The translations under genes were made by a program, and so were the position numbers. DNA of 64,000 nt from Amblyomma americanum (taxonomy: Eukaryota; Arthropoda; Arachnida; Ixodida; Ixodidae), in NCBI RefSeq assembly GCF_052857255.1, contig NC_135505.1:138544343-138608342 (forward strand). The letters run 5' to 3'. Shown here one piece after another: positions 1 to 9,929 of this stretch. The notes under the pieces were generated by a model. The model saw only the letters and a program-made list of their open reading frames with translations. It had not been told where the DNA came from and searched no databases. Every line of letters starts with the position of its first letter. Positions within the stretch are counted from its first letter, which is position 1.

Positions 1-1141
1 GCTTTACTGCACGGTGTCTACAATTGAGCATGCGACTTTCCAAGCTTTTTTTTTTTTCGAAGCATCTATAGAGCCGTGTTCACGAAGTCAGTGTTGCCAG
101 CTATATTTTAAAATCTGCTGGATAAAATGGTAAGGCCATTTTGGGTCTAAAAAAAGAATAACTTTTCAAAAACGAGAAATAAAGCTGGACGTCGCGGAGT
201 TCTACAGCGCACCTTTTATTTTCTGTCTCTCTCATGTGGTCGAATGTTTTAACAGAGTACACTGTAGCTGACCTTTCGTTGCGGAAACAGGGTCGGATGG
301 TAAAGATAATTAATTCGGCATAAATGTGTTTTATAAAAAAACAGGGCTGTGATTCTGTGTCCGCACACGTGTGGGGCGTACGTCAGTTCCTAAAGTTCTT
401 TACTTATTCATGTTATTGTTGTAAAATAGGAGATTCGTAATATACTGACACAAATTTTCAGATTTTTCTCGACAGTATAGAATATAAAGGATTTCTGAAA
501 GGGTTATAGGAAGGGCAAGGCCGGGAAGGGGGGGGGGGGGGGGGGGAATGGCGAGCGAGAAATTTTAGATGGTAAAACCATGTTGAACCCCATTTGTTCA
601 ATAAAAATTCCAACAAGTGCGTAATTCAAATGAGACCACCCTTCTCTCCTGCCCAAATCGCCCCCTTCAAAAATAACACATAAATCTGTCCCGAGCCCCT
701 GTTGTCCGTTCTGTACCAAAGGGTTTGTCATCCTGCGCGGATTAACAATTCTTTTGGTAGTTGCGTATTCTGGTTTATCCGGCATGAAATCCAATCCGTT
801 ACGAGAGCACTGTGATTTCCTGAATCACGAAAGCAACGTTCTGATGACACATGCGCGCAGCAAGCAAAGATTTGCAGCCACTGTTTCCCCACTGTGGCAA
901 CATGCATGTTTGTTCTAGAATACACGAGGAAGCGATTGTCGTGACGATAAGCAGTGCGACCCTCAATGGACGGATGGAAAATAAGACAGGAAACATGACA
1001 CGATCGGTGGTCCTGAATTCCTCCTCGGGTACGCCTGCGTAGCCCTTGTACATGTCAGACCTTTTCAAAGAGTTCAGAAATATTTTGAAAGAACAATTCA
1101 GGTCAGTTCAGTCCAAGCTGGATTCGCTTTTCCAGTGGCTC
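1..1141. other. Unassigned intergenic DNA with a poly-G tract
   Basis: I recognise no gene or repeat family here. A run of 19 G lies at 528-546. A minus-strand frame at 504-794 is open for 96 codons, but its end is the translated G tract and no family is recognisable. The region may continue the intron of the signal-peptide gene whose first exon is at 2222-2300. Confidence 0.4.
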
Positions 1142-1144
1142 AGT

Positions 1145-1425
1145 AGCACCATTCAATTTCATTTCAATTAAATTTATTTCTCAGAAAATTCTGGCTGGCT
1201 GCCTCGACTAAAAGCTTTAGGTATACAGCTTGACGAGGCCCAGGCAGCCGTTACAAGGAACAGGGGCAGACTCAGTTCAAAATCGTTACATGCGCAGAAA
1301 AAAAAGGAGCAGATTCAGTTAAAAAACTTTACATACACAAAATAAAAAAGCGAACAAATAGTCAGGTTACAATTTTCACAAAAACAGGACAGTCAAAAAG
1401 TACAAAATCATCATTAATGAAAATA
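1145..1425 (-). mobile_element. CR1/L2-like LINE, 3' UTR fragment
   Basis: On the minus strand this stretch ends in an AATAAA signal followed by an ATTGAA/ATTTCA-rich tail (about 1150-1180). Just before it, a stem-loop pairs GGCTGCC and CTCG at 1197-1206 with the complement at 1234-1249. A terminal 3' hairpin plus short repetitive tail is typical of CR1/L2-clade LINE 3' ends. No reverse transcriptase coding sequence is left in the fragment. Confidence 0.5.
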
Positions 1426-1549
1426 AAATGAAATTAATGAAAATAAATGAAAATACTTTCTTCTTTCCTTCATTCATGCCATCACGACTCTCTCATTTTA
1501 TTCCAAATTTGATTACGAGCCTTCCTTGATTCCAAATTATGCACCCACC

Positions 1550-1577
1550 TTTGTTTGTTTGTTTGTTTGTTTGTTTC
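1550..1577. repeat. (TTTG)n microsatellite
   Basis: About seven tandem TTTG units. It creates part of the minus-strand open frame at 1482-1775, which is otherwise unrecognised. Confidence 0.9.
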
Positions 1578-2215
1578 TAGCGCAAAAAAAAACCGGCTTA
1601 AGGCGGTTTTAGTTGCCGCAGCCCAGTATACAACATCCTGACGTCGGCGTGTGTCGCCAAGGCTGGCGACGAAGTGGCAAACAAAAAACCAGAAACAGAT
1701 AACGGCGGAACGATACGGCTGATTTTTTTTTTTTGTTCTTGGAGACATCAGTGTACCTGTCAGATCAACAGCCAACCTGTCCTCAATCTGCGGAGCTATA
1801 TACGAACTCCATGAAAAGCGTCATCGTCTTAAAAGCTCAAGTTGAGTTCTCTGTGACTCAGAACGAGCTTCTTAGCGAGCTCTTGACATCTGCCGAAAAG
1901 CTTTGTATATCAGCAGAGTCGGTGGCAAATCACAAAATGTTTGTTTCTCAACCTTAATAGTTTTCTGGGCCACTTTGCTGTAGATTAGTTTGGTGTAACA
2001 GACAGAAAATGCTTCGTTCGTTTGGCTGTTTTCGTAAAAGCTGCTCACCTAGAGCCTGCGCATAATCAGTGGCAATCATGGAGTCAAGTGCCGTTAGGCT
2101 TTCAAATGATGTCTACCTCCTTGCCGAATAGGCGTGCAATGTTTAGCAAGAAAAGCACTATTTCATACCGTTGCATGTTCAAAAGGCATGCTCAAGACTA
2201 GAGGATGGATTTCAT
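1578..2215. other. Unassigned stretch, likely intron of the 2.2-kb gene
   Basis: I see no repeat family and no convincing exon. It lies directly downstream, on the minus strand, of the splice donor at 2216-2221, so it should be intronic if that exon call is right. Confidence 0.35.
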
Positions 2216-2221
2216 ACTTAC

Positions 2222-2300
2222 AAATTTCGACGTCCATGGCTGCAGCCGCGACCGAACAGACGAAACCGAACGCGGCGAGCAGACGATATGCAGCTGCCAT
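2222..2300 (-). CDS. First coding exon of a putative secreted or membrane protein (partial gene)
   Basis: The ATG at 2300 opens a 26-codon frame beginning MAAAYRLLAAFGFVCSVA and continuing through AAAMDVEI. This is a textbook signal peptide: short polar start, hydrophobic core, small residues at the likely cleavage site (AAA-MD). The frame runs straight into GTAAGTATG (2216-2221 and beyond), a perfect consensus 5' splice donor, leaving phase 1. An upstream ATG at 2308 is in another frame and short, so 2300 is the better start. The rest of the gene should lie at lower coordinates; no second exon is visible before position 1, so the intron probably runs out of the window. The mature protein is therefore unknown. 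The co-occurrence of signal peptide, donor and a TATA-like promoter at the right distance makes chance unlikely. Confidence 0.6.
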
Positions 2301-2349
2301 GTTTCCATTGTTCTCGCAGAGTGCCGGCTACAGGTGCAGGGCGACCGTT

Positions 2350-2480
2350 GGCGCCTTATCAGCAACCTGCCGTACGATAGTTGCCTGGCGCGTATGCTTT
2401 TATGTTATTTTCGGCACGCGCTCAAGGGGTGATATCAAACGCGCAGCCGTGTTGCTCTCAATATGGCGGAGCATAGCTGA
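2350..2480 (-). promoter_or_regulatory. Putative promoter of the signal-peptide gene
   Basis: On the minus strand a TATA-like ATAAAAGC sits at 2396-2403, about 100 bases upstream of the ATG at 2300. This predicts transcription start near 2371. A GATA site (plus-strand CTTATC, 2355-2360) lies just downstream. A YY1-type motif (minus CGCCATATTG) lies near 2461-2471. The block is CpG-rich compared with its surroundings. The start site itself is inferred. Confidence 0.4.
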
Positions 2481-2649
2481 CGAACGTTTTAGCTGACAGT
2501 CGGAGGTAGGATGGAAAACGTAAACGCGAGTACCTCCCAGTACCAAATCTAGTTCGAAAAATGGTGATGGAAGACACGTGGGTTTTTTTTTTTTTTACTG
2601 GAGGCCATTGTGGCAAGTTATCCGCATTCAGAATTCTGCATTCAATCCA

Positions 2650-2963
2650 TACCCGCCGCGGTGGCTCAGTGGTTAGGGCGCTCGACTACTGATCCGGAGT
2701 TCCCGGGTTCGAACCCGACCGCGGCGGCTGCGTTTTTTGGAGGAAAAACGCTAAGGCGCCGGTGTGCTGTGCGATGTCAGTGCACGTTAAAGATCCCCAG
2801 GTGGTCTAAATTATTCCGGAGCCCTCCACTACGGCACCTCTTCTTCCTTTTTTCTTTCACTCCCTCCCTTATCCCTTCCTTTACGGCGCGGTTCAGGTGT
2901 CCAACGATATATGAGACAAATACTGCGCCATTTCCTTTCCCCCCAAAACCAATTATTATTATT
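2650..2963 (+). mobile_element. Ruka-type tRNA-derived SINE with target site duplication
   Basis: The tRNA-like head (A-box GTGGCTCAGTGG, B-box GGGTTCGAACCC) is followed by the conserved body, a pyrimidine-rich segment and a short ATT tail. It is flanked by a perfect 10-bp duplication, ATTCAATCCA, at 2640-2649 and 2964-2973. The copy is full length. The 164-aa frame over it is an artefact of the SINE sequence. Confidence 0.95.
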
Positions 2964-2973
2964 ATTCAATCCA

Positions 2974-3769
2974 GTTATCAAATTCCTACTCAGAGCAGAG
3001 CACTCCTCATGCTAGTGAGTACATTCACAAGTACAGCAAATAGCAAATGGAGGCGCCGTCTATTAAATGCAGCGTCAAAGATTAGAAACTCTCCACCACT
3101 ATAAATCTCTCATATAATAGTTTGTCTTTGCTGCGGCAGGTGACGCAACGATCCGTAAATGTGCCATTTGAGTACAAATATTTTGTTAGATTTTTAAATA
3201 TGTTGAGGGAAGGCTTGCAACAGGTATCATTAAAAGGGATCGGCAGCCATAGAGAGAGCGTTGCTGTTGATAAGACGTCATATGGCGTCACGGCCTTGCG
3301 AAGAGGCGGAAGAAGTACGTGTGGAGAAAACTAAATAAAGAAAGGTGTGAGAGGCCCAGCGAGGAGTACGCGCGCTAAAGTCAGAGGTGGGGTCGCTTTC
3401 GGCGTCGCAGCGGTGACGTCATGCGATTGCGTAGTCCTTTGCGTTTACACGTAAGCAAGCGGTGACGTGGTGTTTGCTTTCTCACTCTGCGTAACGTAGC
3501 TCTGCGGGAAGTGGACTTATGCTAGTTTCGTCTGTGAAAACATAGATATTGATTCCGTACATATATGCCTCTCGCCGATGCTTCTAAACAGAAATCCGCT
3601 AAAAACTCAGCGTAGGACTGAAGAAAGGAAGTCAATTTGGTTTGAACCTCAAGACAAACACCGTTTATCTTCTAACTGGGTGTATACGATTGCCTCAAAA
3701 GGGCCATGAGTGTATAGTAAGAAAAGTATCCCGCCCAAAATAGTATTCGCTGTTCTCAAAAAAGACAGT
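2974..3769. other. Unassigned intergenic stretch
   Basis: Only short open frames (about 70 codons) occur, in both strands. I see no repeat family or regulatory cluster that I can name. Confidence 0.4.
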
Positions 3770-3966
3770 ATCTTTAACGGGCACTGCGATGTCAGTGCAC
3801 GTTAAAGATCCCCAGGTGGTCGAAATTATTCCGGAGCCCTCCACTACGGCACCTCTTTCTTCCTTTCTTCTTTCACTCCCTCCTTTATCCCTTCCCTTAC
3901 GGCGCGGTTCAGGTGTTCAACGATATATGAGACAGGTACTGCGCCATTTCCTTTCCCCCAGAACCA

Positions 3967-4044
<78 letters not shown>
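3770..4044 (+). mobile_element. 5'-truncated Ruka SINE with a 5' inverted fragment and (ATT)n tail
   Basis: The tRNA-like head is missing; SINE homology starts at the GCGATGTCAGTG body motif near 3786. The 16 bases at 3770-3785 are the reverse complement (one mismatch) of 3794-3809, so the 5' end folds back on itself. The tail expands into about 25 ATT units (3967-4044). No target duplication was found by eye. Confidence 0.85.
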
Positions 4045-4445
4045 TCTTTTGAATTTAGAAAAGTTAGATAACCAGTTTTAATTCTCTGCAGGTATGTACC
4101 CAACTGTGTCTTAATTGCCGCGATGATTGCAAAACTATAGCATGCTTCTTAAGAGGGAAAACAAGAAATAGGCACTCGAGAGACAACGCAACCAAGCAGT
4201 TTTCCTCGCAGCTGATAACGCGAGAAACCCAGAATGAAATGATGTGACAGAATCAGTCTGTATCATAACGATGAAATATGCGCTGCTAAGCTCCCTGTTT
4301 GCAGAAGTGTTTACGATATTCGCTGGCTAGCATATGAAAGAAAACATAGTAGGTACAATGTGAATAGCGCCGAGTCAGCCCAGAACAATGAAATTGTGGT
4401 TAGCTCTAGCGTACCTTCAGAGAAAGCCTGGAGTTCGCCATGTGA

Positions 4446-4763
4446 CCCGCCGCGGTGGCTCAGTGGTTAGGGCGCTCGACTACTGATCCGGAGTTCCCGG
4501 GTTCGAACCCGACCGCGGCGGCTGCGTTTTTATGGAGGAAAAACGCTAAGGCGCCCGTGTGCTGTGCGATGTCAGTGCACGTTAAAGATCCCCAGGTGGT
4601 CGAAATTATTCCGGAGCCCTCCACTACGGCACCCATTTCTTCCTTTCTTCTTTCACTCCCTCCTTTATCCCTTCCCTTACGGCGCGGTTCAGGTGTCCAA
4701 CGATATATGAGACAGATACTGCGTCATTTCCTTTCCCCCAAAACCAATCATTAATTATTATTA
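4446..4763 (+). mobile_element. Ruka-type SINE, full length
   Basis: The head with intact A and B boxes, the body and the pyrimidine-rich region are present. The short tail is degenerate (ATCATTAATTATTATT). No clear flanking duplication, suggesting the ends have drifted. Confidence 0.92.
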
Positions 4764-5277
4764 GCCTTTGTCAAAAGTTTGAAGACCAAGAGTTTCACTC
4801 CTGGGTTGCAGGCCCTATGGATGATATGCATCGCCAACGCTCCAAATTGCATGCAGGTGGGCAAAGGTAGCTATAGGTAGATATAGGTAGGTGTCGGCCG
4901 GTCGGTCGGCAGGAGTATGGATAACAAAATTACAGGATTGCAATAAGTCTGCTTATGAGCGCAGATGCGAAAGCCTTTCCCTATCCTCTTTCTGCCTTTA
5001 TTTCTCATTTTCTGTTATCTTTGTAATTTTTTTCTTTTCTAATTTTTATTTATTCAGTTTTACTTTTTGATTTCTTAATGTCTGGTTTTTTTTTCGCCAT
5101 TACATATATGTTGCTTAAGAACTGCTGCTTAATCAAATTGTACATTTTTGTTTTATTTACCACACAACTTATGATTGACATTTCGTGCTAACAACTTCCT
5201 TCCACGCCACTCATGAGCCAAGAAAGGCTTCCGCCTTAATACAACTGGCATGCCATTTGAATCGGTGCAATGGCTAG
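4764..5277. other. Unassigned AT-rich spacer
   Basis: A short GGTAG/CGGTC simple stretch lies near 4863-4910; otherwise the sequence is T-rich without recognisable coding or repeat content. Confidence 0.35.
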
Positions 5278-5350
5278 TTTAGTTTGGTTTGTGTTATGGG
5301 TTTAACGTCCCAAAGCGACTCAGGCTATGAGAGACGCCGTAGTGAAGGTT
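5278..5350 (-). mobile_element. Second-type tick SINE, 3' part (interrupted copy)
   Basis: This is the 3' end of a SINE subfamily that shares head and body with Ruka but ends in a GGTTTAACGTCCCAAAGCG-type segment and an AAACC-rich tail instead of (ATT)n. Its 5' part continues at 6047-6208, so the copy has been split by the LINE between them. Confidence 0.8.
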
Positions 5351-5351
5351 C

Positions 5352-6046
5352 CTGAACGGTTTTATTGAACAAGAAGTACAGGTATGAGATACATAAACTA
5401 ATTATTACAGAAGGAGGTCCCAAAGTGAAGACTGTCAGAGGGACCTCCTGTTATTAATTGTATATATGAAGCAAGACAAACATATGGAAGATAGCAACTA
5501 CACAGCGGAAAACAGATGCAGTGGGAATTAATAATGACAGCAAACAGTTTGATTAAGCATGCTAAATTTTACAAACACATTTTACAAACACAAAAAGAGA
5601 ACTCAGTAGTATACAAAAAGCACTGAAGCACTAGAAGTCGTACACAATAATTACAGGGTTCATTGGCGGTGTAATTGAACGTAATTAAGCATTTTTTTAC
5701 ATAAAAAAGTTTTTATGGAAATGTCTTTCGGTGCGGGATGATTTGATGTTTGCGAGTAGCGAGTTCCAGACACTGATTGCTGAAGGTAAAACGGACTGTT
5801 TGCCATAATTTGTTCTTACTTTCGGAAGCAAGGAATTATGTTGTTCTGCGAATCTAGTATTCTTGACGTTAGACAAACAGGAAGCTTTAAAGATGGGAAT
5901 AGTAGTGCTATTGTGACGGGCGCGATAAATCAACAAACTTGGTTTCAGTTGGAGTGAACAAAAGAGAGGTAAGATATTGAACCCGCGGTAAATAAGAGCA
6001 CAGGGTGCGGGTGTTTGAGCTGAATGTCATTATTCTAACAGATTGG
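5352..6046 (-). mobile_element. CR1/L2-clade LINE, 3' end with C-terminal reverse transcriptase remnant
   Basis: The minus-strand frame (5697-5936) carries the C-terminal signature of CR1/L2-type polyproteins: a RVRTNYGKQS-like block (here KVRTNYGKQSVL) followed by SVWNSL and a basic end before the stop. The reading frame is disturbed further upstream. The 3' UTR contains an inverted pair, GGAGGTCCC/GGGACCTCC (about 5415-5450), and ends in CAATAAAACC near 5360. It interrupts a type-2 SINE; flanks GGTTCCTG and GGTCTCTG may be a diverged target duplication. Non-functional fragment. Confidence 0.75.
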
Positions 6047-6208
6047 TCTCTGGACATTTCGACCACCTGAGGTTCCTTATTAACGTGCACTGACTTCGCA
6101 CAGTACACGGACCTCTAGAGATTCGCCTCCATCTAAATTCTACCGCCGCGGCCGGGATCGAACCCGCGTCTTCCGGGTCAGCAGCCGAGCACCATAACCA
6201 CTTCCACC
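6047..6208 (-). mobile_element. Second-type tick SINE, 5' head and body (interrupted copy)
   Basis: Contains the complement of the B-box region (GGGATCGAACCCGCG) and of the GTGCACGT body motif. It continues the element whose 3' end is at 5278-5350. Confidence 0.8.
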
Positions 6209-6845
6209 TAGTAAATTAAAGTCGCTGTTTTATTTGTTTTTCACTTTTTCCTGCTTTTTTGCTCTGACTCCCATTTTGTTCATGCAACAAGGGCTCCAGT
6301 ATACAGCGTAGAAAGCGAACCCCTTGAGCTCCCTAACTTTGACAAAGCCTGTACGCAATGGTGTATGCACAGCGCCTGAAATTTAAGTGTCTTACTTGTG
6401 GCATTTGGGGGGGGGGGGGGGGGGGGGGGGGGTTGTTTGTGACATATGCTCCCTATTTTTGGGCCACGGATTTTTGTGCAAACGCTTAAGATATGATAAT
6501 TTTTGTGCAAGATACGATTGCAGTAGATTTTTCTGTGTTTCGAGCCTTTGACTGTGTGCTAGGAAATTACCTTTATGGAGAAACTCAGGACATTCCCAAG
6601 AACAGAGCAATATCAGAGTCCCCTTTTCACCTCAGTGTGGGCTTATGCGTGTATGTCCCACTGTTGGGAATGCTATGAAGTGCTTAAACGTATTTTAACA
6701 CCTGTTAGAATGCACGTCAATCTTTTTTTTTCACGGCCATCGGTAAACCTAATCGCACTGACTCCCGTCTTTTTTAGAGCACCTGCACAGGAAAGAAGCG
6801 ACACCTCTTTGACCGCACTCACTAGACTGAAGCACAAGTCATAAA
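6209..6845. other. Unassigned stretch with poly-G tract
   Basis: A pure run of 26 G lies at 6407-6432. Open frames on both strands are below 90 codons and unrecognised. Confidence 0.4.
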
Positions 6846-6849
6846 AGAT

Positions 6850-7490
6850 GGCGGAAAGTTTTCTTTCTTTTTTTGGCAGTATACACCTCCTGACGTGGTC
6901 TTCGTGTCTGCGATTTGGTTGTCCAAAATACATCCCATATGTTGCACAAATTTTCCGTATCAGGATATGTAATCCTAGCGATCGGAACTCGGCTTCGCTA
7001 AACGCTCCGTATGCTGCGGCGAATCTTCGAGGCGCATTCCAGCATTCCAGGGATTCCAGACTAACCACATACAGGGAGATATCACAGCATTACAGACTGG
7101 AAAGGACACATACCCACAGGCTCACAAAGAACTCACTAAGGAGGAAGAAGTAGCGTTACGCAAACTACAAACTAATACATACCCACACCTCAGCCTTCTG
7201 CATAGGATACATCCGAAGTGATATTCAGATAAATATCCATTTTGTGAGGAATACTCGAATATATTTCGTATGTTGTGGGTATACATGCCAAAAAAACAGG
7301 AGCTAGCGATCAACAGAAACCCCACAATTGAGCAGTGGGAGGGGATGCTGACCAGCTCACGCCTGGAGGACCAGAAAGCACTGGTGCAACGGGCGAAACA
7401 GGCGGCCATCTCCAAGGGGGCCCTGGACTATGGACTCTACTCAGTATTTTTTTTTTTGCTCATGAATAAAGTTTTATTCATTCGAGCAGC
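6850..7490 (+). pseudogene. I-clade (RNase H-type) LINE, decayed 3' end
   Basis: From about 7060 the translation matches, with frameshifts and a stop, the C-terminal part of the LINE at 15736-16659: a KLQTNTYPHLSLL block, a ruined zinc-knuckle region, then TIEQWEGMLTSS and AAISKGALDYG at the end. The 3' end has AATAAAG followed by TTTTATTCATTC. The 5' boundary is uncertain; sequence between 6850 and 7040 is poorly conserved. The frame is broken, so this is a dead copy. Confidence 0.75.
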
Positions 7491-8334
7491 ATTCAGGCGC
7501 ATGCCTTATACTATTAGCACTGATGTCAACTATCTATGGCGCCCTGTCACTCGTGGTGCTTATCCGACAAATTGAGTTACGGGTTACTGGGTACGAGACA
7601 AATTTTTAAACTTCTCAATTTTGGACGAACCAACGTACCTATTTAAAAAGGTGATATTGCGTGACCCTACTGAAACGTTTGCCAACGTTACAATCGTAGC
7701 AGTTTGGGAATAACCTTAGCGTTGCAAATTAAGCGCGGAATCCTGTACCGAAGGCTAAGCTCGGCTGCGGAACAGGGTCACTTCAGCTAGGGGCCCAAAT
7801 CAGCTTTGTCGACATTGACTCGGAAATGACTGGCCGCATGTTTACACGGCCAAGCTGGGAAAAACCAAGATAACGTCTACCGATAAGGGCATGGACTTAT
7901 CTCCGAGGCGCACTCTGCATTGATGATGTTGGCGCCATGCATGCTAGATGTGCGCCCCTGCAAGCAAACGCGCCAGTCACTATGCCTATTTTACCGCACT
8001 GCGCTGGTAATGGGCAACACCTGTGGGAGGCTGATAAAGGCGAAACATTTAATGGCTTTTAGTATGGTTGCTTGCGTTTCTTTGAAGTTTTCGTAAAGAC
8101 GAAGCGCCCTTGAAGGAATGGAAGCAAAGACAGGAGAAATCGGTGCTGTTATTGCGAAGGCACTCATACGCACACCAACACCGACCAAGAATCTTTTCGG
8201 AGTACTAACACCTCTTTTTGGGTTAGTTGGCGCATAATTCAATTGGTGAAAAAATAGCGCCAAACAATGCAAACCAAAAGAAAGAACGAAGACGAGACAC
8301 AGGCGCAATCTAACATAACTTTTCTTGACCTGTA
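7491..8334. other. Unassigned intergenic stretch
   Basis: No gene or repeat recognised. A motif resembling the outer end of the hairpin elements (GGGTTAGTTGGCGC) lies near 8219-8233, so an older related copy may overlap its right side. Confidence 0.35.
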
Positions 8335-8347
8335 CAAAGTTCTTATT

Positions 8348-8483
8348 ATTTTTCAGCAGCGCAAGGGACAAATACGAGACAAGTGCACAGACACGGCGCC
8401 GTGTCTGTGCACTTGTCTCGTCCTTTGTCCCCTGTGCTGCTGAAAAGCAATGTCGCACCAACTTGTCCAAGCTTCTGCAGTAT
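8348..8483 (+). mobile_element. Hairpin-headed short element (copy H1) with 13-bp target duplication
   Basis: A 46-base arm (8352-8397) is followed without a spacer by its near-perfect complement (8398-8444), centred on CACGGCGCCGTG. A 3' extension follows containing CACCAACTTGTCCAAGCTTC. The whole is flanked by a perfect 13-bp direct repeat, CAAAGTTCTTATT, at 8335-8347 and 8484-8496. Related copies lie at 32.66, 35.52 and 63.39 kb. The class is unknown to me. Confidence 0.7.
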
Positions 8484-8855
8484 CAAAGTTCTTATTGACT
8501 GCCACATATGCTTTCTGTGATTGTACATTTCCTCAGGTATAACAACAAATACAGTCTCTTTGTCTGCTTGAAAAAGCTTAAGGCTGTTCTGCCTAAGGAA
8601 GGTAACGACACCATGAAGCGTTCTTTCGCTCTGCACACCTCTGCACACAGTCCACGCCCTCTAGAAGGCAGCGGTCCTGGTTCTCTCCATCTATTACTTT
8701 AAGGGCCATTTTCCTGTTTGCAGCGATGAGCTCGTGTGCCGGAGCACCAGGCTCCAAACTGTATTTTGGTCCTTTTTGAAGAAACCGCATGACGTTGTCA
8801 GGCACAGATACGTCCTCCAGGACTGTTACATTTCTCTTTTGTCCGGTGTAGTCTT

Positions 8856-8881
8856 CCCCCCCCCCCCCCCCCCCCCCCCCC
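8856..8881. repeat. Poly-C tract (26 bases)
   Basis: Homopolymer run immediately beside a SINE fragment on the minus strand; the reverse strand is a potential G-quadruplex former. Confidence 0.9.
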
Positions 8882-8884
8882 GAA

Positions 8885-9060
8885 AGCACAATAGCAGTTG
8901 GTTCGCATCGCCTAACCGCTGCACCACTGCGCCAGGAGGGGTATGAGGACTCCCAGGGATCTATGAATGTAGGGAATTGTCAATTCCGCATATATTGGCA
9001 TTAACCGGTTAACGCTATCGAGTCACGCCCTTAATTAAGGCGGAGCTTGAGTGTCCTCTC
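8885..9060 (-). mobile_element. Third tRNA-like SINE family (type C), fragment
   Basis: It carries the complement of the TGGCGCAGTGGTGCAGCGGTT head and of the leader that reads GGAATTGGTAATTCTC in the copy at 34.03 kb. Related copies lie at 34026-34410, 43598-43790 and 54888-54940. The leader precedes the tRNA-like part, so the family may be composite. Confidence 0.6.
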
Positions 9061-9589
9061 CAGCTTTAGTGCGCTGGAACTAAGGCCTCTGTCTCGCCGA
9101 TTTCACTGATCTTTGTCTGAATCCTGCTTGCCCTTGAAAACCGAGCCTGGAATCGAAGCCGAAACCGAAGTGAAAATCGAAATGCTAGCACAGCTAATTT
9201 CGATATGGCCTCAGCACGCTAAATCATTCGCCTTTTTTTTTTTCGAACAAAAAAAAGGTTCAGTTTGTCATACCGCCATGATTGCCTCTGACTAACGAAC
9301 TAACTGGCCCTTAAGCCTTCTTGCTGTCTGCTACGACTAACCTTATTACAACTGGCTAAAATAAGAAAAAATTACGAAATGAAATTCGCAGGACTTGTGT
9401 TGATAGTCTATTTGAAGTCAACACAAGAACGTAGTCCATTTCCTTGCAACATACTTTGCAGAACCTACTCATGTCGTGCATGTGCAACGAACTCTTTATT
9501 ATTTCATGTTTTTAAACCATCACAGACATGCATGTTTACCACCGCAGTCCAAGGTAATTAAGCCAGCTGTTAGCCAAGAGCGAACAACG
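9061..9589. other. Unassigned intergenic stretch
   Basis: Nothing recognised beyond short A/T homopolymers (for example 9232-9257). Open frames are about 60 codons. Confidence 0.35.
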
Positions 9590-9600
9590 CAAAACTCGCA

Positions 9601-9918
9601 CCCGCCGCGGTGGATCAGTGGTTAGGGCGCTCGGCTACTGAGCTGGAGAACCCGGGTTCGAACCCGACCGCGGCGGCCGCGTTTCCATGGAGGCGGAAGG
9701 CAAAGGCGCCCGTTTACTGTGCGATGTTAGTGGACGTTAAGGAACCCCAGGTGGTCGAAATTATTCCGGAGCCCTCCACTACGGCACCTCTTCCTTTCTT
9801 CTTTCACTCCCTCCTTTATCCCTTCCCTTACGGTGCGGTTCAGGTGTCCGCCCAGATGTGAGACATATACGGCGCCATTTCGTTCCCCCCCCCCCAAAAA
9901 AAAACAATTTTCAATTTT
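9601..9918 (+). mobile_element. Ruka-type SINE, diverged subfamily, with 11-bp duplication
   Basis: The head differs at several positions from the common type (GTGGATCAGTGG; GGAGAACCCGGGTTCG). The body has GTGGACGTTAAGGAACCCC, and the tail is C11 A9 CAATTTT rather than (ATT)n. A perfect 11-bp duplication, CAAAACTCGCA, flanks it at 9590-9600 and 9919-9929. Confidence 0.92.
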
Positions 9919-9929
9919 CAAAACTCGCA

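Noticed and set aside
4455..4754. Recurrent protein family beginning MAQWLGRSTTDPEFPG (many loci)
   Set aside because: It is the translation of the Ruka SINE head and body; each locus has SINE boundaries, and several have target duplications. It is not a gene family.
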